DNA from: Oscillospiraceae bacterium
GTDB lineage: Bacteria > Bacillota > Clostridia > Oscillospirales > CAG-272
Direction of reading: 5' to 3'
Assembly (NCBI GenBank): GCA_015063695.1
Contig: SVTQ01000014.1
Span: 1 to 48,978 of the forward strand
Length of the DNA stretch: 48,978 bases
Shown: positions 40,088 through 48,592 of the stretch, piece after piece
How positions within the stretch are numbered: position 1 is the first letter of the stretch
Layout: every line of letters starts with the position of its first letter
Position numbers and translations under genes: made by a program
The notes under the pieces: generated by a model
Databases searched by the model: none
What the model saw: only the letters and a program-made list of their open reading frames with translations
What the model was told of the DNA's origin: nothing

Positions 40088-41080
40088 ATGAAAAGAATAA
40101 TCAGTATTGTTTTGGCGTTATTCATGCTTGCATCCCTTGCCGTCACTGTTTCGGCGCAGGAGGCAGAGCCCGAGTGGAGCCTTTCCGAGGACGGAAAAAC
40201 TCTCGCGGACGGCACGAATGAATATATGCTTTACTCAGCTTTTTCAATAGAAAACTTTTCTCCCGAAGAGGCATTTGTCTATGAAGAAGCAGTAACAGAC
40301 AAAGACTTCGTATACTACGACGTTACAGTGCCGAAATCAAATAATGATATTATCTGCCTTGCAGAGTCGGAAAACTGGTTTTACGGGTCAATATACGTAA
40401 CCGTTGAAGGGAAAAAATCTCTTGACGCACTCTGCAACTCAATGTACGGATATGCAAGGATCTGCAATTATAACGTGATGTTCGGCGGATACGGCGATAT
40501 TGACGTTGAGTTTCTTATGGAGCTTGACAGCTTCAAGGGAGAGGTACTTGAGATAAACGTCAGAGAACTTGCCGAGCTCGACACCTGTTCAGTGTACGTT
40601 TATGACTCAACGGATACCATTGAGCACCTTCACGGCGACGTGTATATGGACGGAGACAATTATTATTACATAAACTACGATGCCCTTGACAACTCATATT
40701 TTGATGCCGACGGATATTTTTCCTACAGAAGCGGAACTGTTGCCGCTCTTAAGCTGAATGAGGACCAGGTAGCCGTTTTCAATAAGGTTTCATCTAATCT
40801 TGAGGACCGATATACAGAGTATGATTTTTCGGGTTCTCTTGATATGGACGACATTTTCTCCGCTGATGTGAATTTTATGAACGAAAAGGGAGCAGGAGTA
40901 TTCTTCTGGATAGTATCTGCAATTATCGGTTTTGCGGTACCTCTTGCTATAGGAGTTTTGGGAATTGTTTTTGCACTTTCAAAGAAGCCCGGCAAAAATA
41001 AAAAATGGCTTGCGCTTCCCGTGCTCTCCCTTTTGTGGATGCTTGTTTTCGCGGCTATTATCGTGGTACTTATCATCTGA
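40088..41080 (+). CDS. Secreted, C-terminally membrane-anchored protein of the second GntR-ABC operon
   Basis: A 330-residue protein with a signal peptide ending VTVSAQ (about residue 22) and a hydrophilic acidic ectodomain rich in Asp and Tyr (DGDNYYYINYDALDNSYFDAD). Two hydrophobic segments lie near the C-terminus, about 265-287 (FFWIVSAIIGFAVPLAIGVL) and 305-328. No family recognised. AAGGAGG sets the ATG at 40088, 13 nt after the permease stop, so it is probably a working part or surface sensor of that transporter. Confidence 0.75.
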   Translation: MKRIISIVLALFMLASLAVTVSAQEAEPEWSLSEDGKTLADGTNEYMLYSAFSIENFSPEEAFVYEEAVTDKDFVYYDVTVPKSNNDIICLAESENWFYGSIYVTVEGKKSLDALCNSMYGYARICNYNVMFGGYGDIDVEFLMELDSFKGEVLEINVRELAELDTCSVYVYDSTDTIEHLHGDVYMDGDNYYYINYDALDNSYFDADGYFSYRSGTVAALKLNEDQVAVFNKVSSNLEDRYTEYDFSGSLDMDDIFSADVNFMNEKGAGVFFWIVSAIIGFAVPLAIGVLGIVFALSKKPGKNKKWLALPVLSLLWMLVFAAIIVVLII

Positions 41081-41095
41081 TAAATTAAATACTGA

Positions 41096-41131
41096 AACTC
41101 CTCTTGCTTTTTCGGCAAGGGGAGTTTTTTA
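41096..41131 (+). terminator. Rho-independent terminator of the second GntR-ABC operon
   Basis: AACTCCTCTTGC and GCAAGGGGAGTT arms, followed by TTTT. Confidence 0.88.
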
Positions 41132-41162
41132 AGTTTTTCCTTAATTTGATTAAAATTTATGG

Positions 41163-41191
41163 TTGATTATTGAATATTTTTATATTATAAT
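41163..41191 (+). promoter_or_regulatory. Sigma-A promoter for plsC-like/gltS
   Basis: TTGATT at 41163-41168, a 17-nt spacer, and TATAAT at 41186-41191. Confidence 0.7.
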
Positions 41192-41243
41192 ATACATAAG
41201 TGTTTATATATTGAGCACTTTCCTTTAAGAAATGAGAAAAACT

Positions 41244-42440
41244 ATGAAAAAAGAAACTAAATGGGTCCGTTTCAGACATAAGATATACAGACCCATACTC
41301 AATGTATTTCTGGGTACCTACTGCAAGCTGAAATACAATATTAAAGTTGAGAAATTCAAGGATGAAAAGGGAAGACCCTATCTTGTGCTCTTCAATCACC
41401 AGACAGCCTTTGACCAGTTCTTTGTGGGAATATCCTTTAAGCAGCCCGTATACTTTGTTGCATCCGAGGATATCTTCTCTATCGGCTGGATATCCTCCGT
41501 CGTAAAGCACCTTGTGGCACCCATCCCTATCAGAAAGCAGACCACGGATATTCAGGCTATAAGAACCTGCATAAACGTTGCAAAGGAGGGCGGCACAATA
41601 GCTATCGCCCCCGAAGGAAACAGAACATACCACGGAAAGCCGGTATACATAAATCCCACTATTGCTTATCTTGCGAAGAAGATAAACCTCCCCATCGCCA
41701 TTTACAGAATTGAGGGCGGTTACGGAGTACATCCCCGTTGGAGCGACGTTGTAAGGCGAGGTAAAATGACCTCTTACGTTTCCCGGGTAATTGAGCCCGA
41801 AGAGTTTATGGCCATGTCAAACGAAGAGCTTTTCGAGCTTATCTCAAAGGAGCTTTACGTTGACGAGGCAAAGGATGACGGAAACTACTTCCACAAGAAA
41901 AACGCGGAGTTTTTAGAGCGCGCCATGTACGTCTGCCCCTTCTGCGGTCTTTCGGAGTTTGAAAGTCACGACGATATAATAGAGTGTAAGAAGTGTAAAA
42001 AGCAGATAAGACACCTTCCGAATAAAAAGCTTGAAGGTATTGGCTTCGATTTCCCCTTTGAATTTGTTTCCGACTGGTATGAATATCAGTGCGACTATGT
42101 AAACAGCTATGACATCCTCGCCGCAGACGACAGTCCCATATACAGCGACACGGTAAGACTTTCCGAGGTTATCGTCTACAAAAACAAAGAGCTTATTTCA
42201 CCCGAAGCGCCCCTTGCTGTATATAAAGACAAAATAAGGCTTGGAGAAATGGAACTTCCTATGGCGGATATATCCGCTGTGGCAGTCCTCGGAAAGAATA
42301 AACTCAATATCTACTATGATAAAAAGGTATATCAGGTCAAGGGAGAAAAGAGATTTAACGGTCTCAAATACCTCAATCTGTTTAACCGATACAAAAATTT
42401 AACTACAGGAGACGGAAATGGAAAATTTTTGGGACTTTAG
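41244..42440 (+). CDS. PlsC-type acyltransferase with C-terminal zinc ribbon
   Basis: A 398-residue protein. The N-terminal acyltransferase domain has the catalytic NHQTAFD (His52, Asp57) and EGNRTYHG, as in 1-acyl-glycerol-3-phosphate acyltransferases. After about residue 220 comes a four-Cys zinc ribbon (CPFCG, then CKKCKK) and a roughly 140-residue beta-rich tail with no recognised family. The acyltransferase core alone is usually about 200-250 residues, so the ribbon and tail are additions. Translation may start at 41244 (GAG spacing) or at the in-frame ATG 41232. Its 3' end overlaps gltS by 23 nt. Confidence 0.85.
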   Translation: MKKETKWVRFRHKIYRPILNVFLGTYCKLKYNIKVEKFKDEKGRPYLVLFNHQTAFDQFFVGISFKQPVYFVASEDIFSIGWISSVVKHLVAPIPIRKQTTDIQAIRTCINVAKEGGTIAIAPEGNRTYHGKPVYINPTIAYLAKKINLPIAIYRIEGGYGVHPRWSDVVRRGKMTSYVSRVIEPEEFMAMSNEELFELISKELYVDEAKDDGNYFHKKNAEFLERAMYVCPFCGLSEFESHDDIIECKKCKKQIRHLPNKKLEGIGFDFPFEFVSDWYEYQCDYVNSYDILAADDSPIYSDTVRLSEVIVYKNKELISPEAPLAVYKDKIRLGEMELPMADISAVAVLGKNKLNIYYDKKVYQVKGEKRFNGLKYLNLFNRYKNLTTGDGNGKFLGL

Positions 42441-43881
42441 TGTTTGGGGCGGCTTCAATCTCGCCGCAGTGCTTCTTATAAGCTTACTCACTGCAAGCTG
42501 TGTTAAGAAAGTAATAAAACCTCTTCGTTATTCTCTTATACCTACCTCTGTTCTTGCCGGCGGTCTGCTTCTTATCGTAAGCGGAATTTACAGACTTATT
42601 TCGGGCAACAATATGTTTGAAACCGCATTCTTCGGCGGAAACGGTATTGCAAACCTTGAAATAATTACATATCATGCCCTCGCGCTCGGCTTTATCGCAT
42701 CGGGCCTTAAGACAAATAATGCGAAGATGACCAAGAAGAGGACTATGGAGATCTTCGACTCAGGTGTAACCACCGTTGCTACATACCTTATTCAGGGTAT
42801 CTTCGGTCTGGGAATTACAATAGTTGCGGCATTCCTTGTAAAAGGATTTTTCGCAGGGGCGGGAATTCTGCTTCCTTTCGGATTCGGACAGGGAACAGGA
42901 CAGGCGCTGAACTACGGCGGTATCTTTGAAATGGATTTCGGCTTTGCAGGCGGTAAGAGCTTCGGTCTTACAATAGCGGCTCTCGGCTTCCTCAGCGCAA
43001 GCATCGGCGGCGTTATCCACCTTCATATCCTCAAGAAGCAGGGCAAAATTGAAGTCCGTGACTATGCTGAGGTAAGAAGAGTAGGCGACGGTATCGACTC
43101 CTCCATCACTATCCAGGGAAGTCTTGACAATCTTACCGTGCAGATAGCAATTATTGCCCTCGCATACTTTATCTCCTATCTCATCATCCTTCTTCTCGGA
43201 ACTCTTGTTCCCGGCTTTAAGTCCGTAATATACGGCTTCAACTTTATTATCGGCGTTCTCTCTGCAACTCTCGTAAAAACGGTTATGAACTTCCTGCGTA
43301 AAAAAGAAGTGTTAAAGAGAGAATATACAAATAACTTCCTTCTTACCAGATGCTCAAACTTCTTCTTTGACGTAATGGTAACTGCAGGTATTGCGGCCAT
43401 CAGATTCGGCGTTCTCAAGGACTATTGGGGAATTATGATAATCCTCGGAGTTGTCGGCCTTGCTGTAACGTATTATTATAACAGAATAATTGCAAAAACA
43501 CTGTTCAAGGAGTACGAGCAGGAGCAGTTCCTTGCCATGTACGGTATGCTTACGGGAACGGCAAGTACGGGTGTTATCCTTCTTCGTGAGATCGACCCCG
43601 AATTCAAGAGCCCTGCCTCCGATAACCTTATCTATCAGACCTTCCCCGCAATCGTGTTCGGCTTCCCCATGATGCTTATTGCAACTCTTGCACCTGTGAA
43701 GCCTTTCCTCACCTTTGTAATTCTGGTCGTATTCTTTGCCGTCATGAACGTTCTTCTGTTCAGACGACAGATATTCAGAAAGAAAGCTAAGGCAGCAAAG
43801 ACTGACAGCTCTGAAGCTGCAGAAGACGCAGCCGTAGAAGCGGTCGAAGCCGAGGCGGTATCCTCTGATTCAAACGAATAA
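42418..43881 (+). CDS. gltS: Sodium/glutamate symporter (GltS family)
   Basis: A 487-residue transporter with about ten or more membrane helices and two inverted halves, each with a Gly-rich pore loop: FGFGQGTGQALNYGG in the first and YGMLTGTASTGVILLREIDP in the second, the signature of Na+-driven glutamate carriers. An acidic Ala/Glu-rich cytoplasmic tail follows. It starts inside the acyltransferase gene with GGAG upstream, so it is probably translationally coupled to it. Confidence 0.85.
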   Translation: MENFWDFSVWGGFNLAAVLLISLLTASCVKKVIKPLRYSLIPTSVLAGGLLLIVSGIYRLISGNNMFETAFFGGNGIANLEIITYHALALGFIASGLKTNNAKMTKKRTMEIFDSGVTTVATYLIQGIFGLGITIVAAFLVKGFFAGAGILLPFGFGQGTGQALNYGGIFEMDFGFAGGKSFGLTIAALGFLSASIGGVIHLHILKKQGKIEVRDYAEVRRVGDGIDSSITIQGSLDNLTVQIAIIALAYFISYLIILLLGTLVPGFKSVIYGFNFIIGVLSATLVKTVMNFLRKKEVLKREYTNNFLLTRCSNFFFDVMVTAGIAAIRFGVLKDYWGIMIILGVVGLAVTYYYNRIIAKTLFKEYEQEQFLAMYGMLTGTASTGVILLREIDPEFKSPASDNLIYQTFPAIVFGFPMMLIATLAPVKPFLTFVILVVFFAVMNVLLFRRQIFRKKAKAAKTDSSEAAEDAAVEAVEAEAVSSDSNE

Positions 43882-43892
43882 GACGATATTAT

Positions 43893-43935
43893 AAAGAGAA
43901 CCCCAAGTTTTTGATTACTTGGGGTTCTTTTATAT
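43893..43935 (+). terminator. Terminator after gltS, related to REP1
   Basis: AAGAGAACCCCAAGT and ACTTGGGGTTCTTTT pair almost perfectly, followed by more T. Its arms carry the GAGAACCCC core of the REP1 repeats. Confidence 0.85.
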
Positions 43936-43953
43936 TTGATAAAGGGAAATCGG

Positions 43954-43978
43954 GTAGGGGAGGGGCTTGCTCCTCCCG
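43954..43978 (+). repeat. REP2 hairpin repeat between convergent gltS and lysA
   Basis: GTAGGGGAGGGGC, TT, GCTCCTCCCG: a REP2 unit 16 nt downstream of the lysA stop on the other strand. It may serve as the lysA terminator hairpin. Confidence 0.6.
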
Positions 43979-43993
43979 TAAGGATAGAGCCTT

Positions 43994-45319
43994 TTATACG
44001 TCAAGACCTGTAAGGTCTTCAAGGGTCTCTCGTCTTACTGCAACGTAGGAGTCTCCGTCTTTCAGCATTACTACGGGAGGACGGGGAATTCTGTTGTAGT
44101 TTGATGCCATGGAGTAGTTGTATGCGCCTGTTGTGAGGCATGCGATAATATCGCCTCTGCAAACGCTTTCGGGAAGGGGGACCTTCTCCTGTATGATGTC
44201 TCCGCTTTCACAGCATCTTCCCACAACGGAGCAGAGCATGTTTCTCTCTTCCTCCATTTTATTTGCCGCAAAAAGGGTATAGGGAGAGCCGTACATTGCA
44301 AAACGCACGTTGTCGGTCATACCGCCGTCAACGGAAACGTAATTGATAAATCCGGGAATTTTCTTGACCGTTCCTGCAGTGTAAAGCGTCATTCCGCTGT
44401 CTGCAACGATACTGCGGCCGGGCTCAAATGAGATAGTGGGCATTTCAATTCCAAGCTCGTCTGTCTTTGCTTTAACGTAAGAAGCGATTTGGGCAATATT
44501 GCCCGCGATGTCAACCTCGCCGTGACTTTCAACGTAACGGACACCGAAGCCGCCGCCGATATCGAATATCTCTGTTGTATATCCGTAGGCATCCTTCATG
44601 TCCTTTATAAAGCCGAGCATTGCCTCTGCCGCCTTGAGATAAACGTCAGCTTCAAATACCTGAGAGCCGATGTGGCAGTGGAAGCCCGAAAGGTGTACGT
44701 TTTCGAGGGAGAGAGCAGTGCCGACTATCTCCTTTGCCTGTCCCGTTTCAATGGCGGAGCCGAACTTGGAGTCGACCTTGCCCGTGGAAACCGCCGCGAA
44801 GGTGTGAGGGTCAATGCCGGGGGTGATGCGGAGAAGGACTTTCTGAGAAATTCCCATTCCGCCTGCGATATCATTGATGGCGTAAAGCTCTTCCGCGTTG
44901 TCAACAACGAAATAACCGATGCCGTTTTCTATGGCATATTTAATATCTGCATCCGTTTTGTTGTTGGAGTGGAAAAAGGCGTTTTGGATATCAAAGCCTG
45001 CTTTAAGGGCAGTGCATATCTCGCCCGAGGAAACAACGTCAATCCCCATGCCCTCTTCAGCCATAATTTCGTATATACGCTTGAAGGATGCCGCCTTTGA
45101 AGCGTAGAGAACAAGTCCTTTGTCTCCGAAGGCTTCGGTGACAGCATCTATATACGTTCTGCATCTGTTTCTTATTCTGTCCTCGTCCATAAGATAGAGA
45201 GGAGTTCCGTATTTTTCTGCGAGGAAAGCGGTGTCAAGACCTGCAAAATACAGATGTCCGTTTTCTCCGACGGTTACGTTTTCACATAACAGATCTGTTT
45301 TTTCTGTACAAAAATTCAT
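43994..45319 (-). CDS. lysA: Diaminopimelate decarboxylase
   Basis: A 441-residue PLP enzyme turning meso-diaminopimelate into lysine. The PLP-binding Lys75 is in LYASKAASF. HSNNKTDADI is next, then the phosphate-binding Gly loop GGGFGVRY and the C-terminal motif with Cys-Glu (VGRCCESGDII) at the active-site dimer interface. Start ATG with AAGGATC upstream. Last gene of the dap operon; the roughly 200 nt between ddh and lysA contain an interrupted REP1 repeat. Confidence 0.96.
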   Translation of the reverse strand: MNFCTEKTDLLCENVTVGENGHLYFAGLDTAFLAEKYGTPLYLMDEDRIRNRCRTYIDAVTEAFGDKGLVLYASKAASFKRIYEIMAEEGMGIDVVSSGEICTALKAGFDIQNAFFHSNNKTDADIKYAIENGIGYFVVDNAEELYAINDIAGGMGISQKVLLRITPGIDPHTFAAVSTGKVDSKFGSAIETGQAKEIVGTALSLENVHLSGFHCHIGSQVFEADVYLKAAEAMLGFIKDMKDAYGYTTEIFDIGGGFGVRYVESHGEVDIAGNIAQIASYVKAKTDELGIEMPTISFEPGRSIVADSGMTLYTAGTVKKIPGFINYVSVDGGMTDNVRFAMYGSPYTLFAANKMEEERNMLCSVVGRCCESGDIIQEKVPLPESVCRGDIIACLTTGAYNYSMASNYNRIPRPPVVMLKDGDSYVAVRRETLEDLTGLDV

Positions 45320-45345
45320 TTTGGATGATCCTTTGTTTTTATTAG

Positions 45346-45524
45346 TGGGTCCTCAAATAGCCTTCTCCTGCGGGAGAAGGGGGACCACTTTAGTGGTGGA
45401 TGAGGAGTAACATAAAAACAACAGCTAACAACATCCTCATCATTAAATATTGTCCAACATTCATTGCTGATTTGGGGTTCTCGTAAAGGGGTCCTCAAAT
45501 TAGCTCTGCTGATTTGGGGTTCTC
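45346..45524 (+). repeat. One interrupted and one intact REP1 repeat between lysA and ddh
   Basis: The intact unit is 45488-45524, with flanks GGGGTCCTCAAAT and ATTTGGGGTTCTC around TAGCTCTGCTG. A second unit is split: TGGGTCCTCAAATAGC (45346-45361) and GCTGATTTGGGGTTCTC (45466-45482) are separated by about 104 nt. That insert has its own hairpins: CTCCTGCGGGAG, CCACTTTAGTGG, and GATGAGGA (45399-45406) with TCCTCATC (45434-45441). The intact copy ends one base before the ddh stop codon on the minus strand. Confidence 0.75.
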
Positions 45525-45525
45525 T

Positions 45526-46503
45526 TTAGAGGAGATGCGCTCTAAGCTCTTTCGGAGAGAGGGCGGAAAGATCAGCAGGCGCAATATCAAAAATTGTGAT
45601 ACATCCCGTCATGCCGCGGCTGCTCATGCGATTGAGAGCTCTTGCACACGCCACAAGGACGCTTCCCGTAAATTCGGGGTTGGAGTCAAGTCTCAGGCTG
45701 TACTGAATGGTGTGACTGTGGCACAAGCCTTCGCCCGTTTTGCCCGTTCTGATAACGAAACCGCCGTGGGGAAGAGAAGAGTGGTTCTTTTTCATTTCCT
45801 CTTCCGTGATGAAGGTAACTGTGGTGTTATAATCTGCGAAATAGTTGGGCATAGTCTTTATTTCATTTTCAATTCTTTCGAGATCTGCGCCGTCCTCTGC
45901 AACGACGTAGCATTCTCTCAGATGCTTGTCGCGAGTGGTAAGCTCGGGTGTTTCTCCGCGCTGTACCGCTTCAAGGGTCTCGGGATAGGGAACGGTGTAC
46001 TGACGTGCATCCTTTACTCCCTCAATACGGCGGATGGCATCGGAATGGCCCTGACTTACCCCACGTCCCCAGAAGGTATAATCTGTTCCTTCGGGAAGAA
46101 TGGCCGTCGCGTAAAGTCGGTTTACCGAAAACATACCGGGGTCCCAGCCTGCGGAAATAAGGGCGAGGTTGCCGCCGCGCTTAGCTCCTGCATCAACGTT
46201 TTCAAAATGGGAAGGTATCTTTGCGTGAGTATCAAAGCTGTCGATAACGCAAAAATGCTCTGCAAGTGCAGGAGTCATTTCGGGAAGGTCGGTTGCACTT
46301 CCTCCGCAAATGATAAGAACGTCTATTTCGTTTTTGTAATTCAGTATGTCGGCGGCAGGGTAAACGGGAGTGTTGTAAATTGTTTTAACAGTTTCGGGGG
46401 CTCTTCTTGTGAATATACCGAAAAGCTCCATATCTGCGTTCTGATGAACGGAACATTCAACTCCGCGTCCTAAATTGCCGTAGCCGTAAATTGCTATCTT
46501 CAT
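45526..46503 (-). CDS. ddh: meso-Diaminopimelate dehydrogenase
   Basis: A 325-residue NADPH-dependent enzyme making meso-diaminopimelate directly from tetrahydrodipicolinate, the one-step route. The N-terminal Rossmann motif GYGNLGRG (7-14), ICGGSATDLP, and the DAP-site stretches SAGWDPGMFS and WGRGVSQGHSDAIRRIEGV are diagnostic. RBS TAGGAG lies before the ATG. Its presence means the succinylase or acetylase branch is not needed, and no such genes are seen here. Confidence 0.96.
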   Translation of the reverse strand: MKIAIYGYGNLGRGVECSVHQNADMELFGIFTRRAPETVKTIYNTPVYPAADILNYKNEIDVLIICGGSATDLPEMTPALAEHFCVIDSFDTHAKIPSHFENVDAGAKRGGNLALISAGWDPGMFSVNRLYATAILPEGTDYTFWGRGVSQGHSDAIRRIEGVKDARQYTVPYPETLEAVQRGETPELTTRDKHLRECYVVAEDGADLERIENEIKTMPNYFADYNTTVTFITEEEMKKNHSSLPHGGFVIRTGKTGEGLCHSHTIQYSLRLDSNPEFTGSVLVACARALNRMSSRGMTGCITIFDIAPADLSALSPKELRAHLL

Positions 46504-46534
46504 AGTAGTAAATCTCCTATGCTTTTATTTGGAA

Positions 46535-46571
46535 GGGGTCCTCAAATTAGCTCTGCTGATTTGGGGTTCTC
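46535..46571 (+). repeat. Intact REP1 repeat between ddh and dapB
   Basis: A 37-nt unit identical to the one at 45488-45524. Stem CAAAT-AGC/GCT-ATTTG with an AGA-type loop on the minus strand. It directly abuts the dapB stop codon. Confidence 0.75.
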
Positions 46572-47315
46572 TTAGAAAGAGATCATGCTCTTCATATCGT
46601 AAAGACCTGCAGGCTTTCCCATAAGGAACTTTGCCGCAGACAGCGCGCCTTCAGCAAAAAGCGCTCTGCTGTGAGCCTCGTGTTTAAGTGTGATCGTTTG
46701 GTTTTGCGTTCCGACGATAACCTCGTGCTCGCCTACGATATTGCCCATTCTGACGGCGTGTATGCCGATCTCCTTTGTGTCTCTCTTACCGTTTCCGCTT
46801 CTGCCCTTGACTGTAAAGGAATCGGGGCGGACCTCGCATATAGCGTCCGCAATGGCAAGAGCCGTGCCGCTGGGTGCATCAAGCTTTCTGTTGTGATGCT
46901 TTTCTATTATTTCGATCTCCGCGTCTTCCATAACCGCCGCGGTCTTTTTTGCAAGCTCAATGAGAAGGGCAACGCCGAGAGAATAGTTTGCGGCAAAGAA
47001 GAGGGGGACTCTTTCCGATGCCGCCTCGATAAGCTCTTTTTCTTCGGCAGTGTGACCCGTGGTTGCAAGAACAAGGGGAAGCCCCTTTGCAACCGCAAAT
47101 TCAAGAAGGTCGCCCGTCAGAGAGTGGTGGGAAAAGTCAACGATGCAGTCGACCTCTGTTTCGACCTCGCCGAAGCATTTATAAACGGGAACGTCGTATT
47201 CACCCTGTGCCATATAGTCAACGCCTGCGGCAACTTCAAGCTCGGGATTTGAAAGGGTGAGGTTTATGACCTCGCGTCCCATGTGACCGAGATATCCGCT
47301 TAAAAGTATTCTCAT
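46572..47315 (-). CDS. dapB: 4-Hydroxy-tetrahydrodipicolinate reductase
   Basis: A 247-residue NAD(P)H-dependent second enzyme of the dap pathway. Rossmann motif GYLGHMGREV sits near the N-terminus; LATTGHTAEE is the catalytic region. The signature EKHHNRKLDAPSGTALAIAD holds the catalytic His and Lys. The ATG at 47315 is preferred, because a GAGGTG lies 6 nt upstream; the GTG at 47324 is an alternative. It follows dapA by about 10 nt. Confidence 0.95.
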   Translation of the reverse strand: MRILLSGYLGHMGREVINLTLSNPELEVAAGVDYMAQGEYDVPVYKCFGEVETEVDCIVDFSHHSLTGDLLEFAVAKGLPLVLATTGHTAEEKELIEAASERVPLFFAANYSLGVALLIELAKKTAAVMEDAEIEIIEKHHNRKLDAPSGTALAIADAICEVRPDSFTVKGRSGNGKRDTKEIGIHAVRMGNIVGEHEVIVGTQNQTITLKHEAHSRALFAEGALSAAKFLMGKPAGLYDMKSMISF

Positions 47316-47325
47316 TTCCGACACC

Positions 47326-48216
47326 TCAGAAGTTAATGCCGTTTTCGCGCATGAGGCCGAGAAGCTTTGCTTCGTTCTGAGGCTCCATGGGAGTAAGGGG
47401 AAGTCTGAGAGTGTTTTTGCAGTATCCCATAGCCGCCATAGCCGCCTTTACGGGAATGGGGTTGACCTCGCAGAAGAGCGCATCAACAAGGGAAAGAAGG
47501 TCAAGCTGAAGCTTGGCAGCCGCAGGATAGTTTCCTTCGAGACAGTGTTTGCACATAGCAACGGTCTCCTCGGGCATTACGTTTGAAAGAACGGAGATAA
47601 CGCCCTTGCCGCCCAGTGACATAACGGGAACGATCTGGTCGTCGTTACCGGAGTAGATATCTATCTTGTCGCCGCAAAGGGATGCGGTCTTCGCTATCTG
47701 AGAAAGGTCGCCGCTTGCTTCCTTGATGGCAACGATATTGGGATGGTCTGCGAGAGCCGCAACTGTTGCGGGAAGGATGTTGCAGCCTGTACGTGAGGGT
47801 ACGTTGTAAAGAATGCAGGGCTTTGTGGAAGCATCCGCAACAGCTTCAAAGGATTTTATAAGACCGTTCTGTGTTGCCTTATTGTAATAAGGGGAAACGA
47901 GAAGCATAGCATCCGCGCCGCATTCGCAGGCGAATTTCGTAAGGTCGATAGCGTATGCGATATCGTTGGAGCCTGTTCCTGCAATAACGGGAACTCTGCC
48001 TGCAACCTTGTCAACGCAGAATTTGATTACGGCTTTGTGTTCTTCGTCCGTGAGAGTGGAGCCTTCGCCGGTGGTACCTGCGGCAACGATACCGTTTATT
48101 CCTTTTTCTATCTGCCATTCAATGAGCTTTCCGAAAAGGTCGAAATCGATGGTGTTATCAGCGGTGAAGGGGGTGATAATGGCAGTAGCCGCGCCTGTGA
48201 ATACTGTGTTCTTCAT
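47326..48216 (-). CDS. dapA: 4-Hydroxy-tetrahydrodipicolinate synthase
   Basis: A 296-residue aldolase-fold enzyme condensing pyruvate with aspartate semialdehyde. Schiff-base Lys165 is in VAIKEASGD, catalytic Tyr137 in LYNVPSRTG, and Thr48-Thr49 in AAGTTGEG, the standard triad. First gene of the lysine operon, preceded by AAAAGGAG and controlled by the lysine riboswitch. A hairpin GCCCGA/TCGGGC (48231-48245) sits just above the ribosome site. Confidence 0.97.
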   Translation of the reverse strand: MKNTVFTGAATAIITPFTADNTIDFDLFGKLIEWQIEKGINGIVAAGTTGEGSTLTDEEHKAVIKFCVDKVAGRVPVIAGTGSNDIAYAIDLTKFACECGADAMLLVSPYYNKATQNGLIKSFEAVADASTKPCILYNVPSRTGCNILPATVAALADHPNIVAIKEASGDLSQIAKTASLCGDKIDIYSGNDDQIVPVMSLGGKGVISVLSNVMPEETVAMCKHCLEGNYPAAAKLQLDLLSLVDALFCEVNPIPVKAAMAAMGYCKNTLRLPLTPMEPQNEAKLLGLMRENGINF

Positions 48217-48424
48217 TTTGTTCTCCTTTTGCCCGAATATCGGGCGGCAGAGCGTTTTTGCCGTGACCGCAAGTGCCGTCTGCTTAATTTATTTTTGTCA
48301 CGTTATCTTACCGATGGCTATTAAAATAAAAAATGACAGTTACCGAAAGCAACCGCCACACAAAATCAGTGTAACACAGCAGAAAAAAGAAAACTTATGC
48401 CGTGAAACAGAAAAAACTTTGTCA

Positions 48425-48582
48425 GATAGCGCTCCGCATTTCTGCGACAGCAACCGAAATCTTATTTTCGGCTGCCAGAACGGAACTTTACCCTGTTCCG
48501 CCTTCGGCAAAGCACCCCTTTCACCGTTGCGCCCCGGCAGGCTTTTTTGCAACGGGTACTCTTTGTACCTTGCACCTCTATC
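48425..48582 (-). promoter_or_regulatory. Lysine riboswitch (L box) upstream of dapA
   Basis: Read on the minus strand, the 158-nt stretch starts GATAGAGGTGCAAGG, has AGAGTACCC, GGTGAAAGGGGTGC, GCCGAAGGCGGA and a later CTGGCAGCCG, and closes with GCGGAGCGCTATC. GATAG/CTATC form P1. These conserved blocks, in this order, are those of the lysine riboswitch. About 208 nt separate it from dapA. In that space I see a GCCCGATATTCGGGC hairpin next to the ribosome site but no clear intrinsic terminator, so the mode (translation or transcription) is open. Confidence 0.88.
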
Positions 48583-48592
48583 GGTTGAATGG

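Noticed and set aside
45514..46473. 319-codon plus-strand frame opposite ddh
   Set aside because: Antisense shadow of diaminopimelate dehydrogenase with no recognisable domain.
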